Of a stretch of 64,000 nucleotides of DNA, positions 8,922-18,224 are shown in pieces (position 1 is the stretch's first letter; each line of letters begins with the position of its first letter). The notes under the pieces were generated by a model, which saw only the letters and a program-made list of their open reading frames with translations, was not told the DNA's origin and did no database searches. Origin of the DNA: Caldalkalibacillus salinus (GTDB lineage Bacteria; Bacillota; Bacilli; Caldalkalibacillales; JCM-10596); the NCBI RefSeq assembly GCF_016745835.1, contig NZ_JAERVL010000020.1:25273-89272 (forward strand). Reading direction: 5' to 3'. The translations under genes were made by a program, and so were the position numbers.

Positions 8922-9794
8922 TTATGTTCCTCCTTGTTGTAATCGATTCAGGACCATGCTTTTCATTTTATCTATGGGTGCTTTGTGAGAAGTAAAGTAT
9001 TCAAAAGCCAAAGCCCCTTGGTGAATGAACATCCCCAAACCAGAGTGAATGGTTGCTCCTGCACGTTGAGCCTCATGTAGAAATGCGGTTTCTAACGGAT
9101 TATATATAATATCACTGACGACTGCACCAGGTTGAATGTTGCTTATGGTCAATGGTGTCTGATCAATGTTGGGCCACATGCCTATAGGCGTGGTCTGTAC
9201 AAAAAGCTGAAAAGAATATTGCTTCACCACCGCCTCTTCCCAATCCAGCACTGTTATATCGGTTGATAAGTCCTGTTCTTCAGCATACACTGTTAGCTGT
9301 TTAGCAAGCGTGTGTGCTTTAGTATATGTTCGATTTATGATTGTTAAGCTTCGGATACCATGTTTGAGTAAGTATACACTGATCGCTTTTGCGGCTCCAC
9401 CTGCCCCTATCATGACTGCGTCCGTTTGGTTTAACTGGATACCTGTTTCTTCTATGAGTGACCTCACATAGCCTTCTCCGTCCGTGTTATAGCCATAGAG
9501 CATGCCGTCCCGTTCCACAACTGTATTCACTGCCCCGATTGTTCTTGCTTCCGGGTCTACTTCATCAAGTAACGGGATGACATTTTCCTTGTGTGGTATG
9601 GTTACGTTGACTCCTTTAATCCCTAATGTCTTTATGCCCCTTATGGCGTCCTTTAGGTTTTCGGGCGCTACATCAAAGGCATGGTAGTGGTGAGGCAGAC
9701 CCAAAGTATTAAAGGCAGCTTGATGCATGATTGGAGACAAGCTATGAGCGACCGGATGGCCGATGACACCGAATAGTAGTGGTTGATTCGTCAT
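8922..9794 (-). CDS. aroE: Shikimate dehydrogenase
   Basis: NADPH-dependent reduction of 3-dehydroshikimate to shikimate in aromatic amino acid synthesis, 290 residues. Substrate-binding SLSP and NVTIPHKE (catalytic Lys) lie in the N-terminal domain, GYNTDGEG carries the conserved Asp, and GAGGAAKAI is the NADP-binding loop. It sits between yqeH and yhbY; the two-base gap to yhbY suggests translational coupling. Confidence 0.96.
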   Translation of the reverse strand: MTNQPLLFGVIGHPVAHSLSPIMHQAAFNTLGLPHHYHAFDVAPENLKDAIRGIKTLGIKGVNVTIPHKENVIPLLDEVDPEARTIGAVNTVVERDGMLYGYNTDGEGYVRSLIEETGIQLNQTDAVMIGAGGAAKAISVYLLKHGIRSLTIINRTYTKAHTLAKQLTVYAEEQDLSTDITVLDWEEAVVKQYSFQLFVQTTPIGMWPNIDQTPLTISNIQPGAVVSDIIYNPLETAFLHEAQRAGATIHSGLGMFIHQGALAFEYFTSHKAPIDKMKSMVLNRLQQGGT

Positions 9795-9820
9795 TTTACC
9801 CTCTCCCGTGTTATTTTCCC

Positions 9821-10933
9821 CTAGATCAATGAACGTCTGACAGATACTGCTACACCTTTGGGTGCGTAAGCGTCAATTACGGCACCTTCACCTTTTAACG
9901 TGACCCATCCTAAACCTGAAAAAACGATATCTGTGGGTTGCTCAGATATCTTGAAGGTATGCTTCGTTAACGGTCCCCAATCAGACGATTCTGCTTTCCC
10001 TGGTGGTGAAAGAATCTCCCCTAGGTGGTTTTGATACAGCTCGTCTGCTTTTTCCAGCTTTGTACGATGAATATTTATATCGTTAGAGACATAACAAACA
10101 AATGATTGCCTGTTTCCTTGAACAAAATCTAAACGTGACAAACCGCCAAAAAATAAAGTTTGCCCATCGTTCAATTGATACACTTTGGGCTTGATTGGTT
10201 TTGATGGGGAAATGATTTTTAGTTCCTCAGGTGTCACATAGTGCGCCATTTGGTGTCTGTTAATAATCCCTGGCGTGTCGTAAAGGGCTCTATCGTCGTC
10301 CATCGGTATGGCAATCATATCAAGCGTTGTGCCTGGAAACCGAGACGTTGTTAAATGCTCGTCCTTATCGACACCTAATTGTGTCAGGATTTGATTAATA
10401 AACGTCGACTTCCCCACATTCGTTGCTCCCACGACATATACGTCTTGCCCTCGCCGTAAACGATCAATCGCTTGCATCAGCTCTTGGATACCAGTCCCCT
10501 TTTCTGCGCTACAGAACATGACATCAATAGGTTTGAGCCCTAAATCCTTGGCGGAATGCTGTAACCAGTTCTTCATGCGGTTCAGGTTGATATTTTTGGG
10601 TAACAAATCAACTTTATTACCCACTAACAACACCCTGTTGCCGCCAACAAAGCGTTGCAGACCGGATATCCAGCTACCATTAAAATCAAACATATCCACG
10701 ATTTTGACGACAAGCCCCTTTGATTCACCAACTTGATTTAATATCTGTATGAAATCATCATCCGTCAATTCTACTGGAGAAACTTCGTTGTAATGGGTCA
10801 TCCGAAAGCAACGCTGACAGACAATCCTCTCCCTCTTCAATGCGGAAGCAGGCACATATCCTGCCTTATCTTTATTTTCAGTTTGTATTTTTATCCCACA
10901 CCCTGCACAATAGTGCTCTGTTTGTGCTTCCAT
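9821..10933 (-). CDS. yqeH: Circularly permuted ribosome-biogenesis GTPase YqeH
   Basis: A 370-residue GTPase needed for 30S subunit assembly in B. subtilis. An N-terminal zinc finger (CAGCG near residue 9 and CQRCF near 39) precedes a permuted G domain. The order is G4 GNKVDLL, then G1 GATNVGKST, then G3 DTPGI, the hallmark of the YqeH/YlqF group. Length and order are normal. It follows yqeG and precedes aroE. Confidence 0.96.
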   Translation of the reverse strand: MEAQTEHYCAGCGIKIQTENKDKAGYVPASALKRERIVCQRCFRMTHYNEVSPVELTDDDFIQILNQVGESKGLVVKIVDMFDFNGSWISGLQRFVGGNRVLLVGNKVDLLPKNINLNRMKNWLQHSAKDLGLKPIDVMFCSAEKGTGIQELMQAIDRLRRGQDVYVVGATNVGKSTFINQILTQLGVDKDEHLTTSRFPGTTLDMIAIPMDDDRALYDTPGIINRHQMAHYVTPEELKIISPSKPIKPKVYQLNDGQTLFFGGLSRLDFVQGNRQSFVCYVSNDINIHRTKLEKADELYQNHLGEILSPPGKAESSDWGPLTKHTFKISEQPTDIVFSGLGWVTLKGEGAVIDAYAPKGVAVSVRRSLI

Positions 10934-11021
10934 TTTATTTTGTTGTCCTCCTTCTATATGTGAACAAATCCATCCGTTATGAACAGTGACATGGCGTTAT
11001 TCTTATTACTTCTCCAACCAC

Positions 11022-11537
11022 TTATCTCTCCCAAGTAATCATGCCACGCTTACGCATCGCACTCAGGGCTATCCGTTCCAGCTTACGGTTAAATCGCGTA
11101 AAGAAACCGTCGTTTTGGGCGACAGGAATGACAAGAATTGTAAATAAATCTAGACGATTCCCACCCAAGACATCGGTAAACAGCTGGTCACCTACAACCA
11201 CGACTTCGTGGGGACTAAGCTGCATGTCTCTTTGGGCCTGTTTGAAGGCACGATTGAATGGTTTCCGAGCCGCATGGATAAACGGAATCTTAAGTGGTTC
11301 AGCAAAAGCCGAAACTCTTTGTTCATTATTATTTGAAACGACAACCACCTTAAGCCCTTTTTGATCGATCTTTTGTAACCATTCTATGAGCTCAGGTGTG
11401 GCCTCCGGTCTATCCCATTCGATGAGCGTATTATCAAGGTCTGTGATAATACCCTTGATCCCTTTCTCTTTTAGTTTGTCTAAATCGATATCATAAATTG
11501 TATCAACATGTAAATCTGGCAAGAGCATCTTTAACAA
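11022..11537 (-). CDS. yqeG: HAD-superfamily phosphatase YqeG
   Basis: HAD-IIIA phosphatase of about 171 residues with the nucleophile motif DLDNTLIEWD, motif II VVSNN and the DQLFTDVLGGN acidic motif. The likely substrate is unknown; some family members act on phosphatidylglycerophosphate. First gene of the yqe operon. The start is uncertain: TTG at 11537 has GGGTGG five bases upstream and gives MLKMLLPD, resembling the B. subtilis N-terminus. GTG at 11546 and ATG at 11528 are alternatives. Confidence 0.88.
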   Translation of the reverse strand: MLKMLLPDLHVDTIYDIDLDKLKEKGIKGIITDLDNTLIEWDRPEATPELIEWLQKIDQKGLKVVVVSNNNEQRVSAFAEPLKIPFIHAARKPFNRAFKQAQRDMQLSPHEVVVVGDQLFTDVLGGNRLDLFTILVIPVAQNDGFFTRFNRKLERIALSAMRKRGMITWER

Positions 11538-11555
11538 TACAACCACCCGTTCTAT

Positions 11556-11584
11556 ACTTTATGATTTTTACCATATTGTATCAA
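11556..11584 (-). promoter_or_regulatory. Candidate promoter of the yqe operon
   Basis: Minus strand TTGATA (11579-11584) and TAAAGT (11556-11561) with 17 bp spacing directly upstream of the yqeG ribosome site. The implied transcript would start just before GGGTGG, giving a very short leader. Confidence 0.5.
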
Positions 11585-11592
11585 TGATTTAA

Positions 11593-11621
11593 AGAAAAAA
11601 CATCCAATATTCATTGGATGT
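11593..11621 (-). terminator. Terminator after the 76-residue exported protein gene
   Basis: Nine-bp perfect stem ACATCCAAT/ATTGGATGT with a 4-nt loop, followed on the minus strand by TTTTTTCTTT. It lies about 20 bp beyond the stop codon. Confidence 0.8.
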
Positions 11622-11639
11622 CGGGTAAAAACTATATTC

Positions 11640-11870
11640 TCAATTCATATTGTGATTGGGCGTAATACGTATATATTCACGAGGCTTGAATGGCTCTCCT
11701 AAACGTTCAAAGGATCGGTCGCTGTCTTCTAGTGTATTGCTTAGGGGTTCTACGCTTCGATCTTGTTTCATATAGGGCGCATGCTGTTGTTCAACGTAAT
11801 CATGGGCATGCCAAGCCCCTGCTAACATTGTTGTGAATATCAATATAGATACCAAGGCTTTCGTTAACAT
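11640..11870 (-). CDS. Small membrane-anchored or secreted protein, unknown
   Basis: I do not recognise this 76-residue protein. It begins with a short basic start (MLTKA) and a hydrophobic stretch (about residues 5-19), consistent with a signal peptide or anchor. A charged tail ends in REYIRITPNHNMN. AAGGGGG precedes the ATG at good spacing and a strong terminator follows, so it is probably a real single-gene unit between the yqe and mrp operons. It has no cysteine in the lipobox position. Function not assigned. Confidence 0.6.
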   Translation of the reverse strand: MLTKALVSILIFTTMLAGAWHAHDYVEQQHAPYMKQDRSVEPLSNTLEDSDRSFERLGEPFKPREYIRITPNHNMN

Positions 11871-12174
11871 ACCGAATCCCCCTTTTTTTTATAGGATGTC
11901 TTAAAAGGGGACCATTTATACGAGTCAGTTTTTATGCTCACGTGATTGAGCCTTGCTATATTTGAAATTTTTATGAACAATTTTGCTATGAATATGCTGT
12001 TTCTACCTATTTAATAACTTTGGTCAAAAATGCACCTCAAATGAGTAAACATATGGTTTAACGTGTAAGCTAAAGATGCATAGGGCCTGTTTTTATTATA
12101 TAATTTTACTTGGCTATTGTATGGCTTGTGCTTTTTAAACCTATGTTTGCTTAAGTGACAGAGGAGGTATATCA
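11871..12174. other. Intergenic region between the 76-residue gene and mrpA
   Basis: About 300 bp of AT-rich divergent spacer. TATAAT at 12099-12104 on the plus strand is a possible -10 for mrp but lacks a convincing -35. No hairpin, riboswitch or additional coding region was recognised. Confidence 0.5.
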
Positions 12175-14583
12175 TTGTCCATATTACATCTCGTTGTACT
12201 GGCACCTTTTATTTTTGCTATTTTTGTTCCTTTTTTACATAAGTATTTACGTCACATTCATACGGGTTGGTTTGTATTCATAGTGCCGGTCTTACTATTT
12301 TCTTACCTCGTACAATTTATTCAGCCTGTAATGAACGGTCAACATATTCATAAAGTCTTACCATGGATGCCTTCTATTGGCGTTTCATTTAACGTTTATG
12401 TTGATGGATTAGGTCTATTATTCTCATTACTCATAACTGGGATAGGTGCGTTGGTCGTTCTTTATTCTATTTATTATCTATCTAAGGAAAAAGAGGCCCT
12501 CAATTCCTTTTATGTGTATTTGTTAATGTTTATGGGAGCTATGTTAGGTGTTGTGCTCTCAGATAACTTAATTGTTTTATATGTATTCTGGGAATTAACA
12601 AGCTTAGCTTCCTTTTTGCTTATCGCCTATTGGTACCACCGAGAAAAATCTCGTTACGGTGCACAAAAATCCATGTTAATCACCGTATCGGGTGGCTTTG
12701 CTATGTTGGCTGGGTTTGTTTCGCTATACTTGATCACTGATACTTTCAGTATCAGAGAGATTATTGCTCAAGCACCAGATATAACAGGACATGCTTTATT
12801 TTTACCCGCCATGCTGCTTATTCTGGCTGGCGCCTTTACCAAATCAGCACAATTTCCGTTTCATATATGGTTACCTGACGCAATGGAAGCACCCACGCCT
12901 GTCAGTGCGTATTTGCATTCCGCGACGATGGTAAAAGCCGGTATTTATTTAGTGGCACGCATGACCCCTATATTCTCTGGACAGGCTGAATGGTTCTGGA
13001 TCATATCCTTATTTGGCATCGTGACCCTATTCTGGGGTTCATTCTCGGCCGTGAAGCAAACAGATTTGAAATCTATACTCGCTTTCTCTACCGTTAGCCA
13101 ACTTGGTATGATTATGTGTCTACTCGGATTAGGCTCTGCTGCAGTACACTTTGGCTATGAGGAAGGATCTTTCTACTCAGTAGCCGTAGTGGCTGCGGTT
13201 TTCCATCTTATAAACCACGCCACGTTTAAAGGATCTTTATTCATGGTTGTAGGTATCGTAGACCACGAAACGGGCACAAGAGATATCCGTAAGCTTGGCG
13301 GTCTCATGACTTTAATGCCCATCACGTTTACGCTAGCGGTGATCGGTGCATTCTCAATGGCGGGACTTCCACCGTTTAACGGGTTTTTGAGTAAAGAGAT
13401 GTTCTTTACAGGGGTATTAAATGCTAGTACTTTAGATATTTTCAACATGGAGACGTGGACCTATCTCTTCCCTGTTTTAGCTTGGATTGCCAGTGTGTTC
13501 ACCTTCATTTACAGTATGGTACTCGTATTTAGGACATTCACAGGTCAGTTTCAACCTGAAAAGTTGGAGACCAAACCACACGAAGCCCCACTGGGGATGT
13601 TAATTCCACCTGTTATCTTGGCATCTCTCGTCTTAATTATTGGTTTCTTTCCAAACTTATTATCAAAGTCCATTATTGAACCAGCTACGGCGTCCATTTT
13701 GCCTACACTTTTAGGACCAGAAAACTCTTACTTTAAAGTCGACATTTATTTCTGGCATGGATTTAACGCTGAACTCTTTATGACGATGGGCGTCATTGGT
13801 GTTGGGACACTGATGTTTATCGGCTTACACCGTTGGTCAGGCGTGTATGACCTGTTCCCAAAACGCTTAGCGCTTAACCATTTTTATGATCAAGGACTCG
13901 TACAATTAGAGCGTCTATCTGAAAAAGTCACACGCATACACATGACTGGCTTTATACGGGATTACCTCGTGTATATTTTCGCCTTTTTTATTCTGTTGCT
14001 ATTAGGTTCGCTATACACATTTAATGCTTTCACCTATGACTTTGAACATACAGCGGATATAGGCATCTTTGAAGTGATACTGTCACTAGTGATGGTTGCA
14101 GGTGCTTTAGGGGTTGTATTCGCTCGAAAAAGAATTACAGCGATTATTTCCATCGGTGTCGTAGGATATGTCCTTGCTTTATTCTTCGTTGTGTTCAGAG
14201 CACCAGACTTAGCTTTAACACAGTTGGTGGTAGAGACCGTATCGGTGGCCTTATTTTTACTATGTTTCTATCACTTACCTGTACTAAAAGTAGAAAAGAA
14301 CACAGTACCGTTTAAGCTGACCAATCTCATCATATCTGTTGGTGTAGGGTTGACCGTGACTTTGATCGCTTTATCTGCAAATGCGACAAGGTTGTTTGAA
14401 CCTATTTCTGAATACTTTATTGAAGCTAGCTATAAAGAAGCCGGTGGTAAAAACATGGTTAACGTCATTTTAGTTGACTTCCGTGGCTTCGATACTTTGT
14501 TAGAAATACTCGTATTAGGCATTGCCGCTTTAGGTGTCTATACGTTAGTGAAGCTTCGCCTGGCTAGGAGGGATGAAGCATGA
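12175..14583 (+). CDS. mrpA: Na+/H+ antiporter subunit MrpA
   Basis: Largest subunit of the Mrp multisubunit cation/proton antiporter, 802 residues, the usual length. The N-terminal two-thirds resemble NuoL/ND5 (QFPFHIWLPDAMEAPTPVSAYLHSATMVKAG), and the C-terminal part carries the MrpA-specific extension. The whole protein is highly hydrophobic with many membrane segments. The start is TTG at 12175 with GAGGAGG seven bases upstream. It opens a tight seven-gene operon; the mrpB start overlaps its end by four bases. Mrp supports pH homeostasis and Na+ resistance. Confidence 0.97.
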   Translation: MSILHLVVLAPFIFAIFVPFLHKYLRHIHTGWFVFIVPVLLFSYLVQFIQPVMNGQHIHKVLPWMPSIGVSFNVYVDGLGLLFSLLITGIGALVVLYSIYYLSKEKEALNSFYVYLLMFMGAMLGVVLSDNLIVLYVFWELTSLASFLLIAYWYHREKSRYGAQKSMLITVSGGFAMLAGFVSLYLITDTFSIREIIAQAPDITGHALFLPAMLLILAGAFTKSAQFPFHIWLPDAMEAPTPVSAYLHSATMVKAGIYLVARMTPIFSGQAEWFWIISLFGIVTLFWGSFSAVKQTDLKSILAFSTVSQLGMIMCLLGLGSAAVHFGYEEGSFYSVAVVAAVFHLINHATFKGSLFMVVGIVDHETGTRDIRKLGGLMTLMPITFTLAVIGAFSMAGLPPFNGFLSKEMFFTGVLNASTLDIFNMETWTYLFPVLAWIASVFTFIYSMVLVFRTFTGQFQPEKLETKPHEAPLGMLIPPVILASLVLIIGFFPNLLSKSIIEPATASILPTLLGPENSYFKVDIYFWHGFNAELFMTMGVIGVGTLMFIGLHRWSGVYDLFPKRLALNHFYDQGLVQLERLSEKVTRIHMTGFIRDYLVYIFAFFILLLLGSLYTFNAFTYDFEHTADIGIFEVILSLVMVAGALGVVFARKRITAIISIGVVGYVLALFFVVFRAPDLALTQLVVETVSVALFLLCFYHLPVLKVEKNTVPFKLTNLIISVGVGLTVTLIALSANATRLFEPISEYFIEASYKEAGGKNMVNVILVDFRGFDTLLEILVLGIAALGVYTLVKLRLARRDEA

Positions 14584-15005
14584 AAATAAATGATGTTATT
14601 GTGCAGACGATCACTAAGATTGTATCTTTTATCATCCTTACATTTGCCGTGTATATCTTCTTTGCAGGACATCATAACCCTGGTGGAGGATTTATAGGCG
14701 GTTTAATGACGGCGGGGGCTCTCGTTTTGTTATACCTCGCCTTTGACTTGGAAACGATGAGAAAGATTATACCTGTCGATTACAAAATAATAACAGCTCT
14801 CGGTTTATTAATGGCGTTGGGAACCGGTATAGGTGCTATCCTACTCGGTTATCCGTTCCTCTCTCACACCTTTGATTACAAAGACCTATTTATCTTAGGA
14901 GAGACGGAACTAGCCACGGCCCTCCTCTTTGATATAGGGGTTTATCTTACTGTTATTGGTGTGACCATGACCATACTTTTGACTATAGGGGAGGATGATT
15001 ACTAA
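14580..15005 (+). CDS. mrpB: Na+/H+ antiporter subunit MrpB
   Basis: Membrane protein of 141 residues with four predicted membrane spans and the family motif GHHNPGGGFIGGL. It overlaps mrpA by an ATGA junction and mrpC by one base, indicating translational coupling. Length is typical of MrpB. Confidence 0.95.
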   Translation: MKINDVIVQTITKIVSFIILTFAVYIFFAGHHNPGGGFIGGLMTAGALVLLYLAFDLETMRKIIPVDYKIITALGLLMALGTGIGAILLGYPFLSHTFDYKDLFILGETELATALLFDIGVYLTVIGVTMTILLTIGEDDY

Positions 15006-15343
15006 TGGAAATTTTAATGTCCGTTGTCGCAGGCGTCCTATTCAGTACTGGCACCTATCTCATTCTCACTAAAAGTCTACTAAGGATTATCTTAGGTACG
15101 GCACTTTTAAGTCACGGTGTACACCTCCTGTTACTTACGATGGCAGGATTAAAAACAGGTGCCCCTCCTCTACTGGGCTATGAGTCTAATGCTTACACGG
15201 ACCCTTTACCTCAAGCTTTAATTTTAACGGCCATTGTCATTAGCTTTGGGGTAACGGCCTTTTTCTTTGTTTTAGCTTACCGGGCATACAAGGAACTGGG
15301 AACCGATGATATGGATGAATTAAGGGGAACTGATGATGAATAA
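15005..15343 (+). CDS. mrpC: Na+/H+ antiporter subunit MrpC
   Basis: NuoK-like subunit of 112 residues with three membrane spans. LSHGVHLLLLTM and DPLPQALILTAIVI match the MrpC/MnhC family. Its end overlaps the start of mrpD by up to 11 bp. Confidence 0.95.
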   Translation: MEILMSVVAGVLFSTGTYLILTKSLLRIILGTALLSHGVHLLLLTMAGLKTGAPPLLGYESNAYTDPLPQALILTAIVISFGVTAFFFVLAYRAYKELGTDDMDELRGTDDE

Positions 15344-16850
15344 CAATATTGTTTTATTACCATTACTCATTCCGTTTGTGACTGGAGTCATACTGATCTT
15401 TTTTAAGAATCAAATACGTTGGCAAAAAATATTGAGTATCCTCTCTTTTCTTGGTATGACAGGTGTCTCTCTTTACTTAACTAACTTGATAGCTAATGAG
15501 GGGATTCAAACGCTTTATCTTGGAGGGTGGGAACCTCCTTACGGTATTGTGCTTGTAGCCGATATGTTTGCTGCTTTGCTCGTTTTGACAACAAGTATTG
15601 TTGCTCTTTGTTGTTCTTGGTTTGCTTTTTCTAGTATAGGCAAGGAACGTGAGAAGTTTTACTTTTATCCTATGTTTCAATTTCTGATTGTGGGTGTAAG
15701 CGGATCTTTCTTAACAGGCGATCTCTTTAACTTGTTTGTCTTTTTTGAAGTGATGCTGATCTCGTCCTATGTCATGATCGGTATTGGTGGAACGAAGAGA
15801 CAGCTACGTGAGTCTCTCAAGTATGTGCTCATTAACATCGTCTCCTCTGCGCTATTCGTTGCGTCAGTCGCTTATCTCTATGCGATTACGGGTACGCTTA
15901 ACATGGCCCAACTATCCCAGCGCATTGCAGAAGCGTATGCTCTCGGTGAAGGGACAGCCATTATTACCGTTGTATCGATCCTATTGATGATTGTCTTCAG
16001 TTTAAAAGCAGGTCTTTTCCTTTACTACTGGCTACCTGGGTCATATAGTGCTCCACCAATGGTGATTGCAGCTGTTTTCGGCGCTCTGCTAACGAAGGTC
16101 GGTATATATGCGCTTTTCAGAACCTTTACGCTTATTTTTTACCATCAACAAGAGGTTACACACTATCAAATCCTAGGCTGGCTTGCGGCTTTAACATCCT
16201 TGCTCGGTGTGATAGGCGCGGTTGCTCATTCTGACGTACGTAAAATCCTGTCATACAATATTGTCGCTGCAGTAGGCTTTATCGTCCTTGGCCTAGCGGT
16301 GTTCTCACATGTGGCCATCTCGGGGGCCATATACTATCTGATTCATGACATGATTATTAAGGCTTTGCTCTTTTTACTCGGGGGCGCATTGATCGGTATA
16401 GCCGGTACGAGTCATGTAAAGAAAATGGGTGGGTTAATCAAACATCACCCTTATCCCGGATGGATGTTTTTCATTGGCGCGGTTGCCTTAGCCGGTATTC
16501 CCCCACTTAGTGGTTTCCTCGGTAAATTACTTGTGATTCAGGGTAGCATTGAACAAGGGGCTACACATGGTCTGTTTTATTTATTTGCTGGTATCAGCTT
16601 GTTTTCTAGTTTATTAATTCTCTATTCTGTGATGAAGATCTTCATGCACGGCTTTTGGGGTGAAACCAAGCTAACAAAGGAAGAGGAGTACGGTACGACG
16701 AAAGGATTATTAGCGCCATGTTCGATTTTACTTCTCGTTTCTTTCTTCTTAGGACTCGGAGGGGAATATGTTCTTCCTTATGTGTTTGAGGCAGCTGACA
16801 CGTTAATGAATCCATCCATCTATATAGATGCTGTGGGTATAAAGGAGTAG
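15336..16850 (+). CDS. mrpD: Na+/H+ antiporter subunit MrpD
   Basis: NuoM/NuoN-like antiporter subunit of about 504 residues, many membrane spans. Conserved proton-pathway regions are seen: FFEVMLISSYVMIGIG, KAGLFLYYWLPGSYSAPP and the DMIIKALLFLLGGA stretch. Two adjacent ATGs (15333 and 15336) are available; GGGG lies eight bases before the second, which is preferred. It overlaps the end of mrpC. Confidence 0.96.
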   Translation: MNNNIVLLPLLIPFVTGVILIFFKNQIRWQKILSILSFLGMTGVSLYLTNLIANEGIQTLYLGGWEPPYGIVLVADMFAALLVLTTSIVALCCSWFAFSSIGKEREKFYFYPMFQFLIVGVSGSFLTGDLFNLFVFFEVMLISSYVMIGIGGTKRQLRESLKYVLINIVSSALFVASVAYLYAITGTLNMAQLSQRIAEAYALGEGTAIITVVSILLMIVFSLKAGLFLYYWLPGSYSAPPMVIAAVFGALLTKVGIYALFRTFTLIFYHQQEVTHYQILGWLAALTSLLGVIGAVAHSDVRKILSYNIVAAVGFIVLGLAVFSHVAISGAIYYLIHDMIIKALLFLLGGALIGIAGTSHVKKMGGLIKHHPYPGWMFFIGAVALAGIPPLSGFLGKLLVIQGSIEQGATHGLFYLFAGISLFSSLLILYSVMKIFMHGFWGETKLTKEEEYGTTKGLLAPCSILLLVSFFLGLGGEYVLPYVFEAADTLMNPSIYIDAVGIKE

Positions 16851-16856
16851 ATGACG

Positions 16857-17333
16857 ATGTCGATACAAATTCTCTTAAATCTTGTCATCGCTGTAGTCTG
16901 GATGTTTTTGACCAATACATGGGATGCCGTTGCATTCTTTAAAGGGTATATAATCGGCCTTGGATTAATCTTTTTGCTTAGAAGGTTTATACCAGAGACT
17001 TTCTATCTTAGGAGAGTACTTGCAGCGCTCAATCTCATCACTCTATTCTTTAAGGAACTCGTCATCTCCAGTCTGATTGTGGTTAAGCAAGTATTAAGTC
17101 CTAAATTGAACATTCGACCCGGTATTTTTGCACTGCATACGGATCTAGAAGGTGACTGGGAAATTACAGTCTTATGCTTGTTGATTACATTGACGCCAGG
17201 TACACTGAGCTTAGAGGTGTCTCCAGATAATAAAGTGATTTACATTCATGCAATGGATATACCTGATGCAGAATCAGTGGTGAACGATATCAAGCAAACA
17301 TTTGAGAAAGCCATAATGGAGGTGACCCGATAA
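16857..17333 (+). CDS. mrpE: Na+/H+ antiporter subunit MrpE
   Basis: About 158 residues: two N-terminal membrane segments and a soluble C-terminal domain, as expected for MrpE (LLITLTPGTLSLEVSPD is the typical core). ATG at 16851 directly abuts the mrpD stop, but AAGGAG is nine bases before the ATG at 16857 and only three before the first, so 16857 is preferred. Confidence 0.95.
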   Translation: MSIQILLNLVIAVVWMFLTNTWDAVAFFKGYIIGLGLIFLLRRFIPETFYLRRVLAALNLITLFFKELVISSLIVVKQVLSPKLNIRPGIFALHTDLEGDWEITVLCLLITLTPGTLSLEVSPDNKVIYIHAMDIPDAESVVNDIKQTFEKAIMEVTR

Positions 17334-17614
17334 TGTTCGAGCTCTTGATCAAAATGGCAGCTATAATCCTATCAGTGTCTATCCTCATTAGCACTTACAG
17401 AGTGTTCAAAGGGCCCACTATGCCCGACCGTGTCATTGCTTTAGATATTATTGGGATTAACATTATCGCGCTCGTCGGTGTGGTTTCTGTTTGGCTAAGT
17501 ACGCAAGCTTTTCTGGAGGTCATATTGTTAATCGGTATATTAGCCTTCATCGGAACCATATCTTTCTCAAAGTTCATAGAAAGAGGTGTTGTCATTGAGC
17601 GGAAACGAGATTAG
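17333..17614 (+). CDS. mrpF: Na+/H+ antiporter subunit MrpF
   Basis: Small membrane subunit of 93 residues with three membrane spans; the motif GPTMPDRVIALD is the family signature. One-base overlap with mrpE. Confidence 0.95.
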   Translation: MFELLIKMAAIILSVSILISTYRVFKGPTMPDRVIALDIIGINIIALVGVVSVWLSTQAFLEVILLIGILAFIGTISFSKFIERGVVIERKRD

Positions 17615-17978
17615 TTATGCCATAATTGGGTTTCTGATTATAACCGGATCCTTGTTTAGTTTGATTAGTGCCATAGGTTTGATTCGCTTACCAGATATAT
17701 ACACCCGTTCACATGCAGCAACCAAAAGTTCAACACTCGGCATTATTTGTGTGTTAACCGGAAGCTTCATCTTTTTTGTTATCGATCAATCATATGTTAG
17801 CGCGCGGCTTATTCTAGGAATCATCTTCGTTTTCTTAACGGCACCTGTCGCTGGACATCTTATCTGTCGCGCTGCGTATCGTACAAACGTCCCACTATGG
17901 GACAAAAGCGTTCAAGATGATTTACGTCATATATTAAAGCGTGACGATTACAATCATAAGAGTACAGAATTTGAATAA
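17595..17978 (+). CDS. mrpG: Na+/H+ antiporter subunit MrpG
   Basis: About 127 residues with three membrane spans and the family motif IGLIRLPDIYTRSHAATKSSTLG. It overlaps mrpF in another frame. The start is uncertain among GTG 17586, TTG 17589 and TTG 17595; AGAGGTG lies six bases before the last, which is chosen. It ends the Mrp operon and is followed by a terminator. Confidence 0.94.
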   Translation: MSGNEISYAIIGFLIITGSLFSLISAIGLIRLPDIYTRSHAATKSSTLGIICVLTGSFIFFVIDQSYVSARLILGIIFVFLTAPVAGHLICRAAYRTNVPLWDKSVQDDLRHILKRDDYNHKSTEFE

Positions 17979-17995
17979 CTGAGACGCTATTGAAT

Positions 17996-18026
17996 AAGCC
18001 TGGGGGAAAAAAACCCTAGGCTTTCA
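17996..18026 (+). terminator. Terminator of the mrp operon
   Basis: Stem AAGCCTGGGG pairing with CCCTAGGCTT (one G-U), loop of A residues, then TTCATCTTT. About 18 bp after mrpG. Confidence 0.7.
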
Positions 18027-18119
18027 TCTTTATAAGGCACCTTGCGCCCCTTGATGTCATATTATGGTTATAAAGTTTCCTTTGGTAAAAATATTTTACT
18101 TTAGGCAAAGGTGGTCGTG

Positions 18120-18224
18120 ATGGAAAAAGCCATAGCTATTTTAGTTTCAATGTCATTGGTTATGTTGTCGTCTAAACATAAAGCGCTTATCAAAAAAAGA
18201 AAAACCCCTCATCATTTAGATTAG
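18120..18224 (+). CDS. Possible 34-residue small membrane protein
   Basis: A short frame starting at ATG 18120 with AAAGGTGG five bases upstream. It encodes MEKAIAILVSMSLVMLSSKH and then a basic tail ending in RKTPHHLD. The first 17 residues are hydrophobic enough for a membrane helix. Its last eight codons lie inside the terminator hairpin at 18200-18232, so stop codon and terminator are fused. No homologue is recognised. Ribosome site, composition and position support it, but chance cannot be excluded. Confidence 0.4.
   Translation: MEKAIAILVSMSLVMLSSKHKALIKKRKTPHHLD

Noticed and set aside
12011..12205. 64-codon minus-strand frame in the mrp upstream region
   Set aside because: No ribosome site, runs into the mrpA start, and composition is that of AT-rich spacer.
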